Positions 24,358-32,614 of a stretch of 44,485 bases of DNA are shown here, piece after piece. The translations under genes and the position numbers were made by a program. The notes below the pieces were generated by a model. That model worked only from the letters and a program-made list of their open reading frames with translations, ran no database searches and was not told the DNA's origin. Origin of the DNA: Acetobacter orientalis (GTDB lineage: Bacteria > Pseudomonadota > Alphaproteobacteria > Acetobacterales > Acetobacteraceae); NCBI RefSeq assembly GCF_000963965.1, contig NZ_BAMX01000037.1:1-44485 (forward strand). Reading direction: 5' to 3'. Numbering within the stretch: the stretch's first letter is position 1; each line of letters starts with the position of its first letter.

Positions 24358-25408
24358 TTACAAAGGGGCCGCGGCAGGGAGCACGGTTTGCACACTGTAG
24401 CCAGCTTTTTGCAGTAGAGCGGGCAAGCCCATGGGGCCGCTCATATGCAGTGCCCCAACCGCTACAAAAACAGATTGCCCGCTTTCATGCAGGTGTTCAA
24501 TTTTTTCAGCCATAAGTAGGTTGCGGTCATCTAGCATGGCTTTTATCTGCCGTGTCTCGGTTGGGGTGCGTTCACACTGGCACCAGTCGCGGTAGCTATT
24601 GAGCTTGGCAAGGTCGCTATTGCCCCACATTGCGGCAAGTTTGGTGAGTTCAGCTTGGCCGGTGCTGCTGTTAAGGTCTTGCAGGGCGCTGTCTATCAGT
24701 TCGTCTTCTTCCGCTTGGGTCTTGCCTGTTAGCAGGCTAACCTGTGCCTCGGCTGTTTCTAGCGCAACAAGGGGCTTATGGGCCGCTTTGGCAAATGTCT
24801 GCAAAATGGCATCTATGGCGTAGTCTGGGTACAGGCCATCTGCCCGGCCAGAGAGCGGCGGCTTCTATGCTGCCTGGTAGTTTTTGGAGCGCCTGTGCGG
24901 GCAGGCACTGCTTTTGTGCTTCAGTGTCTAGTTTTTGCCTGCGGCCAGTTTCAAGCAAATGCTGCAAACGCTCGTTAGAGGCAGGGCGTTGTAAAACGGC
25001 AAGCGTTTGCGGGTCTGACAGCACAAGCTCTACGGCCACCATAGTGCTGGCTTTAAAGGCTTGGCGCGTGAGTGGGCCGGGTATTAGCCACTCAAAACGG
25101 GCAATATGCATGGTGCCATAAAGCCATGACTCATGCCCGTTTTTACTAATTTTCCATAAAAAGCCGTGGTCTGTCCCGCTTTTTAGAAGCTGCATAATAT
25201 CTGCCGGGGTAGGAACCCGCGCAGGGGCAGGGCAGGCAGAATGCTGTGCTAACGGGCTGCTCAGTGTAGTTGGAGCAGACATTTCCTGCCCGGCAAAAGC
25301 GGGCAGGGGGCTAAAGCCTGCACTGCCAAGATATACGCTACAGGCTGCAATGCAGGCTTTTTGCCACAGCGGCAGGCGTTGAGAACGCATAAGAGAACGA
25401 ACTTTCAT
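24358..25408 (-). pseudogene. TraB/GumN-family protein, disrupted by a frameshift
   Basis: Two minus-strand reading frames together make one TraB/GumN-like protein of about 349 residues. The first frame (from ATG 25408, ribosome site AGAGG) gives a signal peptide and the family start FLWKISKNGHESWLYGTMHI, and is in register until LPGSIEAAAL at about 24851. The second frame resumes at 24849 with GRADGLYPDYAIDAILQTFAKAAHKPLVALETAEAQ and runs to the family end MLDDRNLLMAEKIEHL and SVFVAVGALHMSGPMGLPALL. One extra base (or two missing) near 24849-24855 joins the halves. The rest is well preserved, so this is a recent mutation or a sequence error. TraB/GumN proteins are putative heme- or metal-linked hydrolases; the function is unsettled. 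Confidence 0.82.
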
Positions 25409-25451
25409 AACACCTCTGTAGCTGCCTACTTTAGCACACGGCCTGCTTGTT

Positions 25452-26423
25452 TTAACGGTCTGTTAAGCGAAATTCGATACGCCGGTTACGGGCGTAGGCT
25501 TCTGGCGTGCTGTGGCTGTCCAGCGGCTGGTAGTCAGAAAAGCCAGTGGCAGCCAAGTGGTGGGGGTCGATCCCTTCAGCAACAAGAAGTTTCACCACGG
25601 TAATGGCGCGTGCGCTTGAAAGCTCCCAGTTGCTAGGAAAGGCTGTGTGAATGGGCTGGCGGTCTGCGTGGCCATCAACACGCACAATCCATGGCATGTC
25701 TTTGGGAATATGGGCTGCAACAGTTTTAAGGGTATGGGCCAGTGCTATAATTTCCTTTCGCCCTTCGGCAGAAAGGTCTGCACTGCCGGTTGGAAACAGC
25801 ACCTCGCTTTGGAAGACAAAGCGGTCGCCTACAATGTTCACGCCTTTCTGGTTGTGCAACAGGTCACGCAGGCGGCCAAAAAACTCTGAGCGGTAGCGGC
25901 TTAGCTCGTTTACTTTGTCCAGCAGAGCGGCGTTAAGCTTGCCAGACAGGTCTCCTATTTTTTCATCGCGGGCCTGTATGTCTTTTTGCGAGGCATCAAG
26001 CGCTTGCGCGAGGGCAGAGAGCCTTAGGTTGAGGTCTGTTAGAGTGTCATCAAGTTGGGTGATGCGGGTTTGGTCTGCCACGCTCAGGGCAGAGGCCGCT
26101 TGTGTTGCCTGGGCTGCGGCCTGTGTCTGAGTGGCAAGGTCTGCCATGTCTTGCTGGTGCTGGCTTTGCAGGGTGCTCACTTGCCCTTCTAGGTCGTGGC
26201 TGTGGGCGTGCTCCATATCGAGCATGCGGGCGAGTTCTGCGGCTTGGCCCTGCACTTTTTCCAGCACATGCTCGCGGCGGCTGAGAGCGGCTGAAAGAAG
26301 TGTTTGGCCCATAACAAACACCAACAGCACAAAAATAACCACCATAAGCAGGGTGGAAAGGGCATCAACATAGCCGGGCCATGCATCTAGCCCGGCATGG
26401 AGTTTTTTACGGCGGCGGGCCAT
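25452..26423 (-). CDS. MotB-like stator protein with OmpA peptidoglycan-binding domain
   Basis: A 323-residue inner-membrane protein anchored to the cell wall. After a basic start (MARRRKKLHAG) comes one membrane helix (about residues 20-43) whose first residue in YVDALSTLLMVV, Asp20, matches the proton-carrying Asp32 of MotB. A long helical, probably coiled-coil, segment rich in Gln/Ala spans about residues 45-190. The C-terminal OmpA/MotB domain contains VLFPTGSADLS, VDGHADRQPI, NWELSSARA and ARNRRIEFRL, the peptidoglycan-binding pattern. The ATG at 26423 lies 2 bases after the MotA-like stop, with AAAGGTG ahead of it. Together with the next gene it should form a proton-driven stator. No flagellar genes are nearby, so a non-flagellar role is likely. 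Confidence 0.85.
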   Translation of the reverse strand: MARRRKKLHAGLDAWPGYVDALSTLLMVVIFVLLVFVMGQTLLSAALSRREHVLEKVQGQAAELARMLDMEHAHSHDLEGQVSTLQSQHQQDMADLATQTQAAAQATQAASALSVADQTRITQLDDTLTDLNLRLSALAQALDASQKDIQARDEKIGDLSGKLNAALLDKVNELSRYRSEFFGRLRDLLHNQKGVNIVGDRFVFQSEVLFPTGSADLSAEGRKEIIALAHTLKTVAAHIPKDMPWIVRVDGHADRQPIHTAFPSNWELSSARAITVVKLLVAEGIDPHHLAATGFSDYQPLDSHSTPEAYARNRRIEFRLTDR

Positions 26424-26425
26424 GC

Positions 26426-27496
26426 TCAAACACCTTTAGCTGGAGGTGTAGTGTTTGCATCTGCTGTGGCGGCAATGGTGCGGGCGAGTACGCGTAGGTC
26501 GTTGCGTAGCTCAGCACTCATGCGGTTACGGCCTTCTTCGTTGCTTTGCACGAGTGTGTGCAACAGGCGCTCAATATTTTGCAGGCTCTCGGTCTGGGTG
26601 GAGGCATTTTCCAGACGTTCGGAGAGTTTGCTGAGGATATGGCTTTCCTTCTCGCGCCGTGCCTCGCTGGTGCGTACCAGATTTTGCAGCGATTCAAGGT
26701 TTTCTGCCGTTTGTTCCAGCAACGCTTCAATATAAGCCGGAACAGGTGCTCCGGCTTCTGCCACCGGGCTGGAGGCAGAGGCTGCCGCCCCAAAACGGGT
26801 TTGCTCGGCCAGCCATTCTTCTAATTCGTTAAAAAAGCGGTTTTGGGCTTGGCCCGCAGTGAGGTCGAGAAAACCCAGCACCAATGCGCTGGCCAAACCA
26901 AACAAAGAGCCAGAGAAAGCGGTGCTCATACCATGCAGGGGTTTTGCCAGCCCGGTTTTGAGCTGGTTGAACATGGCGTCTAGGTCTCCGCTGCCAACAG
27001 ACATGCTGCCAATAACATCAGCAATGGCGGCAACGGTCAGCAACAAGCCATAGAACGTACCCAACAGGCCCAGAAAAATAAGCAGCCCGGTCATGTAACG
27101 CGACACCTCGCGCCCTTCATCGAGCCTGCCAGATACGGAGTCGAGCACGGCTTGCAGGGCGGGGGTAGATAGGGCAACGGGTTGGCCGCGATGGTCTGGG
27201 CGGGAGCCGAGCGCCGTGGCAAGCGGCACCAGTAGTTTAGGGGCCTGCTGGCCAACTAGCCCAGCACGAGACTGGCGTAAATTTTCAACCCAGCGCACTT
27301 CTGGCAGTAGGCGGCGTACCATGGCCATGTTCCAGACCACGCCTACGGCTAAAATGCCGAGTATGAGCCCATCAAGCAGGGGGTTGCTTAAAAACGCATC
27401 GCGCAGGGGCCGCCATAAGGTTGCTGCAACGGCAGCCACACAAACAAGAAACCCGAGCATTCTAAAAAGGTACTGTGTTGGGCGGGTCATGCGCAT
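26426..27496 (-). CDS. MotA/TolQ/ExbB-like proton channel protein
   Basis: A 356-residue membrane protein with four predicted helices: about 12-28, 38-58, 135-163 (MTGLLIFLGLLGTFYGLLLTVAA) and 190-215 (GMSTAFSGSLFGLASALVLGFLDL). The paired GLLGTFYGL and KPLHGMSTAFSGSLFGL segments match the pore helices of MotA/TolQ/ExbB proteins. The C-terminal 130 residues form a helical tail (NLESLQNLVRTSEARREKESHIL and later), which is long for the family. The gene directly precedes the MotB-like gene, with a 2-base gap. ATG codons at 27496 and 27490 are both possible. ZorA of the Zorya defence system has the same general plan, but its partner genes are absent. Confidence 0.83.
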   Translation of the reverse strand: MRMTRPTQYLFRMLGFLVCVAAVAATLWRPLRDAFLSNPLLDGLILGILAVGVVWNMAMVRRLLPEVRWVENLRQSRAGLVGQQAPKLLVPLATALGSRPDHRGQPVALSTPALQAVLDSVSGRLDEGREVSRYMTGLLIFLGLLGTFYGLLLTVAAIADVIGSMSVGSGDLDAMFNQLKTGLAKPLHGMSTAFSGSLFGLASALVLGFLDLTAGQAQNRFFNELEEWLAEQTRFGAAASASSPVAEAGAPVPAYIEALLEQTAENLESLQNLVRTSEARREKESHILSKLSERLENASTQTESLQNIERLLHTLVQSNEEGRNRMSAELRNDLRVLARTIAATADANTTPPAKGV

Positions 27497-27521
27497 GCTT
27501 TCTGCTAGGAGTGGGTGTGTG

Positions 27522-28379
27522 TCAGGGCGTTTTTTCGTCAGATTGGTACAGGTCTATGTGGTCTTGCGTGCCAGATGTGGCAGCACTGCCTTGGGGTACC
27601 CCAATAACCCGCAGGTAAATGCGGGTGGAGGGAATGCCTGCGTTCATCAGTACGCTGCGGGCAGCCAAGCCACGGGCAAGGGCCATGCGGCGCGGCAGGG
27701 ACGGGTCGTCTGCCACACTGGAGCTATAGGCATCTATTAAGGCGCGGGCTTGGGGTTTGTCTGCCAAGCGTTGGCCAAAAGAGAGAATGGCCTGATGTGT
27801 GGTGGGGTTAAGATCGGCTGAGCCTGCGGCAAAAGTGAGGCGCAAACCCGTAGGAATATCTGAAACCACCCCAACCGCCTTAAGGTTAACCGCAGGTTGT
27901 GGCGGCACGGGAAAGGGGTGCAGCTCTACATTGGGCGTAGGGTCTGGAATAACAGGGGGCGGTGGTGGCGCTGCCGGAATGGTTGGCAACGGTGCCGGGC
28001 GCCCCGGCGGTGGTGTGGTGGTGTGTGTGGTAGCGGCTGGTTGCGCAGTGCTGGCTGTAGCAGTGTTTGGCGCGGGGGCTGGTGCTGTAGCCTGCGCTTG
28101 TGGTGCTGCTTTGGCGGGCGTTTGGGCCGCCTGTGGTGCGGCCGTGGGTGCCGGAGTTTTTTGCGCAGAGTGGTGTGCAGGCTGTGCCTTAGGGGCCGTT
28201 TGGGTGCTGGTAGGCACCGGGCGGCTGGCTGTAAGGGCGGGCACGCGCTGCGCTTGAGACTTGGGCGGCAACGCCGGTGCCTCTAGCGTATCAAGCGCTT
28301 GAGAGTTTGTGACAATCTGGGCGTGTGCAGCGGTTGCTGGCAACAGGCTGAGGGCGCACAACGCGGTGAGTTTGCGCAT
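27522..28379 (-). CDS. Secreted OmpA-domain protein with Pro/Ala-rich linker
   Basis: A 285-residue exported protein. The signal peptide MRKLTALCALSLLPATAAHAQ is followed by about 145 residues of Pro/Ala/Thr/Gln-rich linker, likely to span the periplasm, and then an OmpA-like C-terminal domain (LRLTFAAGSADLNPTTHQAI, ARALIDAYSSS, RRMALARGLAARSVLMNAGI, IYLRVIG). The NWxLSxxRA peptidoglycan-binding pattern is degenerate, so wall binding is uncertain. An upstream in-frame ATG at 28400 is an alternative start; neither has a good ribosome site. It lies 25 bases before the MotA-like gene in the same direction, so it is probably the first gene of a three-gene envelope operon. Confidence 0.75.
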   Translation of the reverse strand: MRKLTALCALSLLPATAAHAQIVTNSQALDTLEAPALPPKSQAQRVPALTASRPVPTSTQTAPKAQPAHHSAQKTPAPTAAPQAAQTPAKAAPQAQATAPAPAPNTATASTAQPAATTHTTTPPPGRPAPLPTIPAAPPPPPVIPDPTPNVELHPFPVPPQPAVNLKAVGVVSDIPTGLRLTFAAGSADLNPTTHQAILSFGQRLADKPQARALIDAYSSSVADDPSLPRRMALARGLAARSVLMNAGIPSTRIYLRVIGVPQGSAATSGTQDHIDLYQSDEKTP

Positions 28380-28482
28380 GTAGGAATGGGTGCTCTGCAT
28401 CAGGAGTGAGACTAAACCAGAAAATGGGTGGTTTGGAATAAGCCAGAGCACTTTCTGTGCCGCAGGCGGCAAATATATGACA

Positions 28483-29298
28483 TTAAGCTGAAAATTGTTC
28501 GGCTATGATCCGTTCAGACAGGGTCTGGCCGGGGTCAAACAGAACTGTCACGTGGCGGGTTCTGTCTTCTTTGATATCGACAGACACAACATCTCGAATT
28601 TCGAGAGAGTCGGCCACGGCGGCTACGGGGCGTTTTTCGTGCTCCAATATGGTAAAGCGTACATGCGCGGTAGAAGGCAGCAAAGCCCCCCGCCAACGCC
28701 GGGGCCTAAAAGGGCAAATGGGGGTAAGGGGCAACAGGTTGCCAGAGAGCGGTACAATAGGCCCGTGGGCAGAGAGGTTGTAAGCGGTAGACCCTGCCGG
28801 GGTAGACACCAAAGCGCCATCACAGACCAATTCTGGCATACGCACCATGCCATCAACATCTACGCGTAATTTTGCAGCCTGCCGCGTTTGGCGGAATAAA
28901 AAGACGTCATTGAGCGCAAGCGCATGAAAAACCTCGCCCGAGGTGGCGACAGCTTTCATACGCAAAGGGTGGAGTTCTGCCGCTTGTGTGGTGGCCAGCC
29001 GGGCTGGCAGGTCATCTTCCAGCATGGGGTTCATGAGAAAACCCACAGAGCCACAATTCATGCCGTAAACCGGGGTATCAAGCTCCATTTCTAGCACGAC
29101 GCGCAGGGTTTCGAGCATAAAGCCATCGCCGCCCAAGCACACAATAATATCGGCCTCACCGGGGTGTACGTTGCCGTATCTGTGCGCTAGGCGGTCAAAT
29201 TCGTGGCGTGCGCCCTCCGTTGGGGCGGCCATAAAGGCAATGCGTTGGGGGCATACGCGTGCTGGGTGTGCGGGGGGCTGGGCTGGCAGGGCGTTCAT
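28483..29298 (-). CDS. nadK: NAD kinase
   Basis: A 271-residue enzyme that phosphorylates NAD to NADP, the only known route to NADP. The family motifs are complete: GGDG (residues 56-59), [32 protein letters not shown] and [20 protein letters not shown]. The ATG at 29298 has an AAAGG 8 bases upstream; an in-frame TTG at 29334 is less likely. The first 17 residues are a Pro/Ala-rich extension not seen in shorter homologues. The gene lies between the envelope trio and a glycosyltransferase, all on the minus strand. Confidence 0.95.
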   Translation of the reverse strand: MNALPAQPPAHPARVCPQRIAFMAAPTEGARHEFDRLAHRYGNVHPGEADIIVCLGGDGFMLETLRVVLEMELDTPVYGMNCGSVGFLMNPMLEDDLPARLATTQAAELHPLRMKAVATSGEVFHALALNDVFLFRQTRQAAKLRVDVDGMVRMPELVCDGALVSTPAGSTAYNLSAHGPIVPLSGNLLPLTPICPFRPRRWRGALLPSTAHVRFTILEHEKRPVAAVADSLEIRDVVSVDIKEDRTRHVTVLFDPGQTLSERIIAEQFSA

Positions 29299-29355
29299 GG
29301 CGTGTGCCTTTGGGTGTGCAAAGGGGCGGAGCAAAAAGGCGGCACGGGTAAGCCT

Positions 29356-30627
29356 TTATTCTGCGACAGAAGAGGTCTGGTTTTCTGTTTGATACGGCGT
29401 GTTCATGGTAGCGGCAAGCGCATCCCACTGGGCTTGGGCTATGGTTTGCGCAAAATTGGCGGCTAGGTGCGTGCCGAGCAGTTCATCATACACGGCTAAA
29501 GTTGCCTGCTGCATGGCCTGTGTTGTGTAGTGGGTAAGCACATCGGCCCGCGCGGCCTCACCCATTGCGTGCCGCCCATGTGGGGGGGCTTGCAGCACGG
29601 CCAAAAGGGCATCGGCCAAAGCTGTGGGGTCTGCTGGCGGAATACTCAGGCCGGTTAGGCCGTGTTGCACGGTTTCTAGCGCGGCCCCGTGGGCACTTAC
29701 TATAACCGGGCGACACATGGCTTGGGCTTCTACCACTACGCGGCCAAATGGTTCTGGCCGGAGGGAGGGAATAACCACAACCGTTGCCAGGCTAAAGGCT
29801 GCGGGCATGTCTTGGCAGTGCCCGGCAAAATGTACCCACTCTGACAGGCCGAGTGTCTGTGCCTGTGCCAGCAACTTAGCCCCATACTGGCTTTTTGGGG
29901 GGCAGGAGCCAACAAAAACGCAGCGCCAGTGTAGGGTGGGGGCCTGTTGCCGGAGGTGGGCTAGGGCGTCTAGCAGGCAGCGCTGGCCTTTCCATTCGCT
30001 TAAGCGGCCGGGTAGCAAAATAATAGGGGTGTCTGGCGGCAAGTGCCATTGCTCGCTTAGTTTATGCACCCGTTGGCCGCTTACGGCCTCGGGGTTAAAA
30101 AGCTGTGTGTCGGCCCCGCGCGGGATAATACGCAGGCGTGCGGGGGGTACTGCGTATTCGGTGCTTAGGCGCTCGGCAATGTAGCGGCTTATGGCAATAA
30201 CGCGGTCTCCGGCGGCCAGTACGGCGTTGTAATACCGTTTGCCCGGAAAGTTGGCTTTATGCACACCATGCCATGTAGTGACAAAAGGTGTTTGCGTGCG
30301 GCGGCAGGCCAGTTTAGCGCACCATGCTGGCGCCCGTGAGCGGGCATGCACAAGGTCTACCCCATGTGTTGCCATAATATCTGCCAGTTTACGGGCATTG
30401 CGGCGTATGGTGAGTGGGTTTTTGCTGCCACACTCGGGTAGCGTAATGTGGGTAGCACCTTTGCGCTCAAGCGCATGCACAAGCCGCCCACCTGCGCTAA
30501 CAACAAGGGCTTTTGCCCCGGCTTGCACCAGAGCCTCTGCCATTTCTAGCGTGCCACGCTCTATACCGCCCTGTTCAAGAGCAGGTAAGATTTGCAAGAT
30601 AGTGGGTGAACGCGGCACAATGCTCAT
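29356..30627 (-). CDS. GT4-family glycosyltransferase
   Basis: A 423-residue GT-B fold enzyme that transfers a sugar from a nucleotide donor. The N-terminal lobe has LQILPALEQGGIERGTLEMAEAL, typical of WaaG/RfaG-like enzymes, and the C-terminal lobe has LPGRLSEWKGQRCLLDAL and the EX7E-type signature RPEPFGRVVVEAQAM. The Rossmann contact is IAISRYIAERL followed by IPRGADTQLFNP. The likely target is lipopolysaccharide core or another surface glycan; this is inferred from its fold and the GT9 gene close by. No signal or membrane helix is seen. The acceptor is unknown. The gene is divergent from the TPR gene, with only 58 bases for both promoters. Confidence 0.87.
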   Translation of the reverse strand: MSIVPRSPTILQILPALEQGGIERGTLEMAEALVQAGAKALVVSAGGRLVHALERKGATHITLPECGSKNPLTIRRNARKLADIMATHGVDLVHARSRAPAWCAKLACRRTQTPFVTTWHGVHKANFPGKRYYNAVLAAGDRVIAISRYIAERLSTEYAVPPARLRIIPRGADTQLFNPEAVSGQRVHKLSEQWHLPPDTPIILLPGRLSEWKGQRCLLDALAHLRQQAPTLHWRCVFVGSCPPKSQYGAKLLAQAQTLGLSEWVHFAGHCQDMPAAFSLATVVVIPSLRPEPFGRVVVEAQAMCRPVIVSAHGAALETVQHGLTGLSIPPADPTALADALLAVLQAPPHGRHAMGEAARADVLTHYTTQAMQQATLAVYDELLGTHLAANFAQTIAQAQWDALAATMNTPYQTENQTSSVAE

Positions 30628-30685
30628 ATTCGGCTGTTAGCATGCTTTTTATGCGGCAGACCACAGTCTATCCTATTGAGGCGCC

Positions 30686-31606
30686 ATGACCTTGCACCTT
30701 GACTATCAGTACGGGTGGTTTCCCCTAAGTGGCATGACGCACCCTGTTGTTTCTTTTGTGCGGGGGTCTGCTTTGTGCATGCCGTTATGGTTGGGGCTTT
30801 CTCTCTCCCAACCTGTGCGGGCTTACGCACTGCCGCAGGGGGGCAAGCCTGTGCGTATGGCCCATGCCCACGGGCGGGGTAATGCGCCAGAGGCCAAAGT
30901 GCCCGCCCCTGTATGGTCGGAGCAAGCCTGTAACGCCATGGTAGGAGAAGACCCCTTTGGTGCGCGTGACTACGCCCAAGACTGGCTAAAGCATGACGGT
31001 GGCCGTGCGGCCCAGCATTGCCTTGCCTTAGCCCAGATTGAACTGGGAGATGAGCAAACAGCCGCCCAAACCTTAGATGATCTGGCCCGCAAAGAACCCT
31101 TTACCGGCCCGCTTAGCTCTGCCAGCCAACGCGTGGTTATTGCCGTAGAAGCCGCACAGGCATGGCTTGCAGCCAGCCTGCCCACAAATGCGGTGAGCAT
31201 TGCCCAGTATGGCTTGTCTATTCGGCCCGGTGATGAAGGGCTTACCCTTGTTAAAGCCCGTGCCGAATTGGCTTTGAATGACCCCGCCAGCGTGCTGAAA
31301 GATGTAGGCGCACTTGTGGCGCAAACCCCCAATGTGGGGGTAGATGCTTACGTGCTCCTAGCTTCGGCTGAGCGACGGTTAGGCCAATTGCAACAAGCCA
31401 GTGTGCATGTGGCCAAAGCACTCGATAGAGCGCCTGAAAACCCCGAAGCCCTGTTGGAACGTGGCATTATTCGTGGCCAACGTGGTGATTCGGCTGGCGC
31501 GCGGGAAGACTGGCAACATGTGTTAGACCTAGCGCCAGACACCCACGCAGCAGACATGGCCCGCCAAGACCTAGCCGTACAGGCGGCAGACCCCGATGTG
31601 CCATGA
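30686..31606 (+). CDS. Exported TPR-repeat protein
   Basis: A 306-residue protein with an N-terminal hydrophobic stretch (SALCMPLWLGLSLSQPVRAYA, about residues 28-48) that looks like a signal peptide, then helical tetratricopeptide-like repeats. The clearest repeats are AYVLLASAERRLGQLQQASVHVAKALDRAPENPEALLERG and IIRGQRGDSAGAREDWQHVLDLAPDT near the C-terminus. TPR proteins act as scaffolds; the partner here is not known. GAGG lies 4 bases before the ATG at 30686; an ATG at 30734 would shorten the N-terminus without affecting the signal peptide. It precedes the GT9 gene by 19 bases, so the two are probably co-transcribed. Confidence 0.78.
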   Translation: MTLHLDYQYGWFPLSGMTHPVVSFVRGSALCMPLWLGLSLSQPVRAYALPQGGKPVRMAHAHGRGNAPEAKVPAPVWSEQACNAMVGEDPFGARDYAQDWLKHDGGRAAQHCLALAQIELGDEQTAAQTLDDLARKEPFTGPLSSASQRVVIAVEAAQAWLAASLPTNAVSIAQYGLSIRPGDEGLTLVKARAELALNDPASVLKDVGALVAQTPNVGVDAYVLLASAERRLGQLQQASVHVAKALDRAPENPEALLERGIIRGQRGDSAGAREDWQHVLDLAPDTHAADMARQDLAVQAADPDVP

Positions 31607-31625
31607 GCACTGGAACAGATAACCC

Positions 31626-32564
31626 GTGAGCCAACACAGTTTGCCGCCTGCACAAAACGCAACAGTGCGTAAAATACTGGTTATTCGGTTAGGGGCATTG
31701 GGCGACTTTGTGCAAAGCTTTGGCCCGTTTGAGGCAATACGCAAAGCGCACCCAGCGGCACAAATTACGCTATTAACAACGTCGCCGTTTGTAGGTTTGG
31801 CAAGCGCATCTGGCTGGTTTGACCGGGTGGAGTGTGACAGCCGCCCACGGTGGCACAACATAAAAGGTATGTTGGCCCTACGGCGGCAGTTGCGTGGCTA
31901 TGACCGCGTATATGACCTGCAAACCTCAAGCCGGACAGCGCGCTATTACCGTTTGGCGGGCAAGCCGGAATGGTCTGGCCATGCTGTGGGGGCTGCCTTG
32001 CGGCATACCAACCCTTGGCGCAATGCCATGCATACGCTGCCGCGCCAGCGTGACCAGTTGCATAAAGCTGGCATAGCAGAGGTGCCCCTGCCCAACGTGG
32101 CATGGCTTGAAAACCACGGGCCAAAGCTGGGTTTTGCGTACGCGGTATTAGTGCCCGGTGCGGCCCCCCATAGGCCAGCAAAACGGTGGCCCGCACGCTT
32201 TTATGGGGTGTTGGCGCAAATGTTGGTAGCACAAGGCTTAACCCCGCTTGTTGTGGGCACTGCGGCAGATACGCCCTTGGCCGCAGAAATTTGCCAGATA
32301 TGCCCCCAAACCCACGATTATACTGGGGCCACAAACCTGCTTGAGCTGGCAGGGCTTGTAGCACGTGCCAGTGTGGCAATAGGCAACGATACCGGCCCCA
32401 TGCATTTGGCGGCCCAGATGGGGTGCCGGTGTATTGTGCTCTTTTCTGCTGAGAGTAACCCGGCCCTAACCGCCCCATTAGGGCGCAAGCCGGGGCAGGT
32501 GAGTGTAATTTCTGTGCCCGATCTGGCTTTACTTGCGCCGCAGAGGGTTGCAGCGGCGCTCTAG
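31626..32564 (+). CDS. GT9-family (heptosyltransferase-like) glycosyltransferase
   Basis: A 312-residue enzyme of the ADP-heptose:LPS heptosyltransferase family, which builds the lipopolysaccharide inner core at the cytoplasmic face. Motifs are [27 protein letters not shown] at the N-terminus, [19 protein letters not shown], the nucleotide-sugar contact [24 protein letters not shown] and the family signature [30 protein letters not shown]. The only upstream start is a GTG at 31626 with a weak ribosome site. The sugar and acceptor cannot be told from sequence. With the GT4 gene on the other strand it suggests a small glycan-assembly locus. Confidence 0.88.
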   Translation: MSQHSLPPAQNATVRKILVIRLGALGDFVQSFGPFEAIRKAHPAAQITLLTTSPFVGLASASGWFDRVECDSRPRWHNIKGMLALRRQLRGYDRVYDLQTSSRTARYYRLAGKPEWSGHAVGAALRHTNPWRNAMHTLPRQRDQLHKAGIAEVPLPNVAWLENHGPKLGFAYAVLVPGAAPHRPAKRWPARFYGVLAQMLVAQGLTPLVVGTAADTPLAAEICQICPQTHDYTGATNLLELAGLVARASVAIGNDTGPMHLAAQMGCRCIVLFSAESNPALTAPLGRKPGQVSVISVPDLALLAPQRVAAAL

Positions 32565-32614
32565 TAGCGCCATTAACTGTTTTCCTAAAATTTTCTTTTT
32601 CTGGAGTTTCTTCC

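Noticed and set aside
24191..24400. A 69-codon plus-strand frame after rnhA
   Set aside because: It runs through the terminator and into the end of the TraB/GumN gene, lacks a ribosome site and has no recognisable content.
25452..27496. ZorA/ZorB of a Zorya defence system
   Set aside because: The MotA/MotB-like pair has the general plan, but the tail is much shorter than in ZorA, no ZorC, ZorD or ZorE follows, and the neighbours are nadK and a third OmpA protein. A housekeeping envelope role is more likely.
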